Part shown: in pieces, positions 51,301 through 57,300 of the stretch
How positions within the stretch are numbered: position 1 is the stretch's first letter
Layout of the letters: each line of letters opens with the position of its first letter
Assembly: GCA_037783545.1 (NCBI GenBank)
Contig: JBBELK010000946.1
Coordinates: 1-64,000, forward strand
From: Henricia sp. BOLD:AAB3569
Lineage: Eukaryota > Echinodermata > Asteroidea > Spinulosida > Echinasteridae
DNA length: 64,000 bases
Direction: 5' to 3'
Program-made: the position numbers and the translations under genes
The notes under the pieces: generated by a model
The model's input: the letters and a program-made list of their open reading frames with translations, nothing else
The model's database searches: none
Told to the model about the DNA's origin: nothing

Positions 51301-54300
51301 TGCACAAACATGGAATCGGAATTGACGTTTAATAGTGGTTTTTCCTCGCCTTTCACCTCTGGCGTCCCGAGTTCGGGGCGTGCATTTAAATTAGGTTTGC
51401 AGTCCCTACTTGACCACGTGGTTTTTTCCCCTCCCACTTCTAAAAATGCATCTCCTTCTTCGTCACACCGTTGATAGGATAAAGGGCCTTGGTTGCTGAA
51501 GATGCCATGAAATTAACACTTCAACATGGACTCAAAGGGAGATTGATTACAATGGTGCTACCGTAAACACTTATCTATATATCCCCGTGTAATAGTCATA
51601 TGTAGGCCTATGGCTACCAAAACAAAAGATATATAGAACGTAGCCAGAACCGCAAAGGTACACGTAGTTCATTGACTGAGTTGTAAATCAAGTTATGATT
51701 CCACACGGGAGTTTGGAGTGATTGAGAAGTCCCCAGCTGTGAAAGCCGTCCATGTTGGAATCGTGAAAGAAGACGTAAATTGAACGGGTTCGTGGGGTTA
51801 ATGCTATTAGGAAACGAGATTTTACATTAGGGAATTCTCGTATGAACATGAATGAACATTACCAAACTTTCCAGAGTCAAGGCGAAGGCCATTACGGTCC
51901 CCATTTCGTCAATAGGCCTACTGACACCTCGAACAAAATCTACCTCAAACACCGACAAAATAACTTGAAAAGATGTATCTCGTTGTTTAGGTTGAAGACG
52001 CTTAGGGCTAGGGTGGAATCAGTAGGCACAGTACCAACGTTTTTATGTCGTGTGCCGAGAGTCTCAGTTTGCCATATAATCCTGGGGTGGATTGCAATAT
52101 ATCCGTCTTAAAGTCTGAGACACATCATACGTTGTAACTGAATTTAGGTGTCCTAAGTTTTGTGTCTCAAGATATAAGTTATGGCACATGAATGTTTATT
52201 GCAAGACAAAATCGGTCTAAGATGTCTTATAGTTATCACGTCTTAAGAGTTAAGATATCTTAACTTTCTTTATTGCAATCAACCCCTGGTCAAAAGCAAT
52301 TTCTTTATGACGTATATAAAATCCACAAGCTGTATGTTTGAATCCGCAGGTTGTGTCCATTGTACATGTGCCCTTGGGCAAGGTACTTTGCCACAAATTG
52401 TATTCATAACATTCTTGCTCCTGCAGTATACCAGGGGTCGATTTCACTAAACTCTTCGTAAATTAAGGTCCATAATAGGTTTACGATGAATCGTACGGCT
52501 GCGATGGATCGTGGCTACGATGGGTGCTGCGGTGAATTTCACCAAACATATCGTAAGCGCGATGCGTTCGATTATCGATTAGGGCTATTTGCATATTTAC
52601 TCTAAGGCTGTTTGCTGTTCTGAATTAAGTTTTTAATAAAACGGTCGTCGGCTACACGACTTCAAAAAGTCTCCGTGTCCGTTCTGCGTAGTGCAAGCGC
52701 GCGCGTTAAATGTGGCGCGCAGCTTACTGGACGCGTACCATTTCGTTCAGTCACAGAGCGCGTGAGCGCTATTTGTTTTGCGCGTTTTAAAGTCGCGTGT
52801 AGGAAGCGTGTAGAACACAGTGGCATCATTCAAATTGTTATTCCACGCGTACGTACACGACTTTGTGGCCGACGTAGACAATGTAATGGATGGCCAACTG
52901 CATATGTTTCGTGTTTTTGCATGCATGCAGTGAAAACATTGGACACTGAACAGTTAGCGACACTTTGTCCCCAGCTAAAATCGTAGGTACCGGTACCGTA
53001 ATATACATTTTATCTTGTTTATATCGCGTAGCATAGAATCTAGCAAGAGTGGCAATCAGTTTTTGGGGAGCCAGAGTTCGTCTCATCTTCCAAAAACGGC
53101 AAAAACAACGACCATCGTTGGTCAAAATGTACGCTACGATGACCCATTGCCTCATCGTAGCTTACGGTGCGTTGCCATGGCAGATATGCATTGTTAAACC
53201 CATCGCAAGTTTCTTGAAATTGTTCTTAGGACGAAACACGAGTTACGGAGCAGTCACCCATCGCATCTCGAGTTACGAAGAATCGTAAACGTTAGTGAAA
53301 TCGACCCCTGCAAGGATAGCAAAGGTGTTGCACGTTTGATTAGCTCGTGAGTGCCTAACAGGCAGCTGGGACTGTATGCTCCCTAGGGTGTTGAGACGAT
53401 AAACCCATTGGTCCTATGGAGAATCGTGTACAAATTGGAGGATAGGATTTGGTACCGTTAGTTAATGGAGTGGTAACTGTACAAAGTCACTGCTGCGATT
53501 AAGGCCTAACAAATACTTTCTGTTGCCTACCACACGAATACAAGGATTCTTGTGGCACAAAGGAAATGTCCCTTTTTTGGCGAAAATTGGCAGCCTCTGC
53601 TGCGGAGATAACACTGAATGTCCCAAAAGGGTTAGGTACGCGTTTCATTTGAACTAGTAGTACTTTCATGAAGCTGATGAAAGTATACCATTCCGGTTGC
53701 GCCATGGTAGCCGCGGTAATGGCAGGCGGAGCATAGATTTCTCCCACAATTCCTGGAATATTATTTTTCAAGCATTGGTCTTGGCATTTGAAATTTCCGC
53801 GCAAGATACCCACGTGCATGCACGATGCCCACGCCCACGATGTCCACGCGCACCATTTTAAGATTAACAATTCTTTCTGATGTGTTGCGCAAAGTTAAAT
53901 TGCACTTTTATATATTTATTATAAAGAAACAGCACAAAGAATCAAAATTCTATGACCATGGCCATGACATTAAAGAGATGATGACGCTTTATGGCGCAGC
54001 TCGAGGTTGTAGCATTCTTTGCAATTCTTAGTTTGCATTTATTACAATAAATTGCTCTCTGGCAACATATTCTGACAATAATGCCTGATGGGGTTTGCCG
54101 ATCAAATGTGCGCATGCTGTACGCAAGCGAGTCTTCGTAATTTCCCGCCTATACACAACAAACAAAACGGTTACATATCACAGGGCTTCCATAAACGACA
54201 TTATTGTTCGTTTTCAAAAGGCTGCAATTTAGAAAATGCACATTCTGTTCCATACATTCCCATTGATAGGTTTTTTTTAACACTTTCATTCGAAAGCAAT

Positions 54301-57300
54301 AAACCATGACACGTCATTTGAATCGGCCTGTAAATCGGTGTATTTCGTACAGAATTTCCCATGATGGACAAAAGATTCGACCTTGGCCGGAACTGAGTGA
54401 ATTCCCGCAGGAAACCAGCGCAAACGGACAGCGACAACTGTTGACAAATCTTCAGCTCCAGATTGAAATAATTTTCAATAAACCCTTCCTGCAAAATACT
54501 GCCTTGTGGGCGCCGGGGACAATCACACGGTGAAAACAGATCAAGTGGGTAGATTACCAGGGATTTCGAAGATGATTTGTCTCCGCGTCTGGGGAAGACA
54601 AGGTTTTAAACATCCCTACTCCTTGGAAAAAGCAGGTGGGGGTTCAATACCCCGACACCAACTAGCTCCCGTGAGCACAAACCTCTTATTTGTAACGGAG
54701 TTGCAATGACACTCCTCCATCCATGACACTCATCCATCCTCCAAAATCAATGCATAGTTCCGAGATTGCCCAGTTAACCCCGCCCCTTAGATATTGTTGC
54801 TATGTGCTCACAAGCCATCGCAAAAAAATGGTGACTTAACGTACAAAGCAACGGGACTCCGCATTGAAAGCACATATTCATTGAAGAAAACTCAAAGGTA
54901 TTTTATGTTTTAGGGTCGACAGTTACCGTAGCACACACTGAGCAAAGGGCTATAATGCAGGGATGACATATATTCATACAATTACGTACAAATGCGCTTT
55001 TCTACCTGTGAACAGCGAATCGCCCGACATTGAAACCAAAATTCACCCGGTCACTGACGCATACAACATACAAACTGTGTGGGCAGAAAATCGCGTGATC
55101 GATTGCGTGTGATTGCATCACTTTGACCTTTGTGGGCGCCGTCTGCTAGCTCTGTTGTGATTGGTCGGCGGGTTCGGCTTGATTGACAGGTCGGAAAGCT
55201 GAATTTTAAGCAAAGTTCTGACATAAAGTGTCATTTTCTGAAAGAACTGACGCAATAGGCCCACATCGATCTTCTGAAGAAGTATACACGTCCTGTGTGG
55301 TACTTATATTAAAAAAAGAAAAAAAAAAAGAAAAAAAGAAGAAGATATATATTCGCATTATAGGCCTATATCTTCGATTCTTGGGGAAAAACACAGTCCG
55401 ATGCGTGAATATGTACACTGCATGCCTGGCCAGAGGGAAGCGTAAGAAAATATTCTTGATATCAGGTATATACGGGGTTTGCATGGGGGAGGCAGATTGT
55501 ACCATTTTAGACATATTTCAAGTCTGAGATCGCGCATACTTCATAAATTTATGATTATACCTTACGAAACTATAGCAGATTCAGTTTCATTTTGGCGAAC
55601 AAGTGACTTGTAACAGTGAATTGTAACAGTATTTGCAACAATTCCTCAACGCGATACTATATTCGGTATTTGAGCATCGAGATGCATGTTATACCGACCC
55701 AATTCATTAAACTGCCGATGCAAAAAGATCTGCTATGCCCTATCAGTTTTACGCGCGCATGCATGGACTAATGAGACTGCCATGGTGTCCACGTGTTTTC
55801 AATCACCATAATCAACTCGACCCATGAGTCCAATACAATGCCGTCAAACTATATAGCAAGATCAGAGCCCAAATTGGTGTCCAAATCCTGACCAAAGTGT
55901 GTCGATGACTGCGGTCACATTTATTTATGTTCACTTTCTGCAAGTGGTTAAATGAAACGGGTAATCGACAACCCGGGATCTGAGTAGGAAAACACCTCGG
56001 GCAAATCGGGAAAATTTTATAGCAAGCCGTTCGGGAGTCAACTACAAATTTCCTTCCGAGAACCAACGTGTATTAAACTGTTTATGGACAATTTGTGACA
56101 ATTACTATATGGAATTACCTAACATAACAATTTAATATTTTGGTAACTGATAACGCACACTGGGCACCATGAGAGATCGTGGTCAGCAATTACCGCTAAC
56201 CATCGATCTGCCATGTGGCAGAAGGGCCGCCATACAATCATGAAGGTAAAAACGCATGCGCAAGCGCGTCACGCGCCTCAAGAATACGCATAACGCGCAC
56301 GCACATCGTCCCACCAATGAAATGCTTTCGACTTCCAAATTGGCGCATGATACACGTGGTTCCGGTTATGCACATTAGATCAATAGGCTACGCGATTCTT
56401 TTACGATGAGGCTGTTTTAAAAAATAAAATTTAAAATGGTGGAAATCAATGTTTGAGGTATGTGTTTAGCCTGCTTTGTGTCGAATTAATAGAAAAAATT
56501 CTCAATTTCTGACCGCTATTAAACTTGGAAATGCTCTTAGGTATAAGACATGGACAGACCATGGACAGACCACCCAGAGACAGGAACATACTATGCTGGC
56601 CTACTATACAGACCTGTTGAGAAACCCCGGTGCGTTACGTCTGATGTCAAGACTTATTTTAAGAAACACGTGTTGTGCGATGCAGTCTAACGTGCCAATG
56701 TTAAAGTCAAATGACTCACCGCGAAATAGAAGAATTGTCAACTGTCAGGGATTTGCCAGGGAGATCCCGAAATTTGCCAGGGCCTCCAAAAATTATAAAA
56801 ATCCCGGGAGATTTTGGTCAAGTAGGAGAAAATGCATTCATGTTATCGTCTTTCGCGCGTCGTTCTTAATATCAAGATGTCTCTTTCTCTCGGTATATAT
56901 AGCATGTAAAGGGTTTTTGTTTCACAAGGTCTTGTAATTATTGTGCATTTTGTAATTTCGTGCATGCATGTGATTCTATAAGTCAAGCGAATGCTATTCA
57001 CGTTGAGCATAGCTTCACTATGGCTTCAATATGTTGAGAATTCTCTAAAGAAATAGAAACACAAAAGCACATCTCCGTACCATTCACGCAGTGTCGCAAC
57101 CGATCGCCAATTTGGGCTTTCACTGCGCAACTCACACGAAAAACGCCCTTTCGCGCGTCAACGCGACGGACGCGGGTAACAACTTGTAAAATCAGTGCGA
57201 ATCCACTTTCACATAACGGTAAAGTTAAAGGCACAGGCTCGTCAGCAATGCGCGCGCCAAATTCGTGCCACGAAACACGCAGCTCTATGTAGCAAAGGCA

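Noticed and set aside
53499-53870. 123-codon minus-strand ORF in intron 1
   Set aside because: No domain recognised, composition like the surrounding sequence, no convincing splice sites in the gene's phase.
56476-56937. 153-codon plus-strand ORF
   Set aside because: No domain recognised and no promoter or splice evidence; may be chance in a region with few stops.
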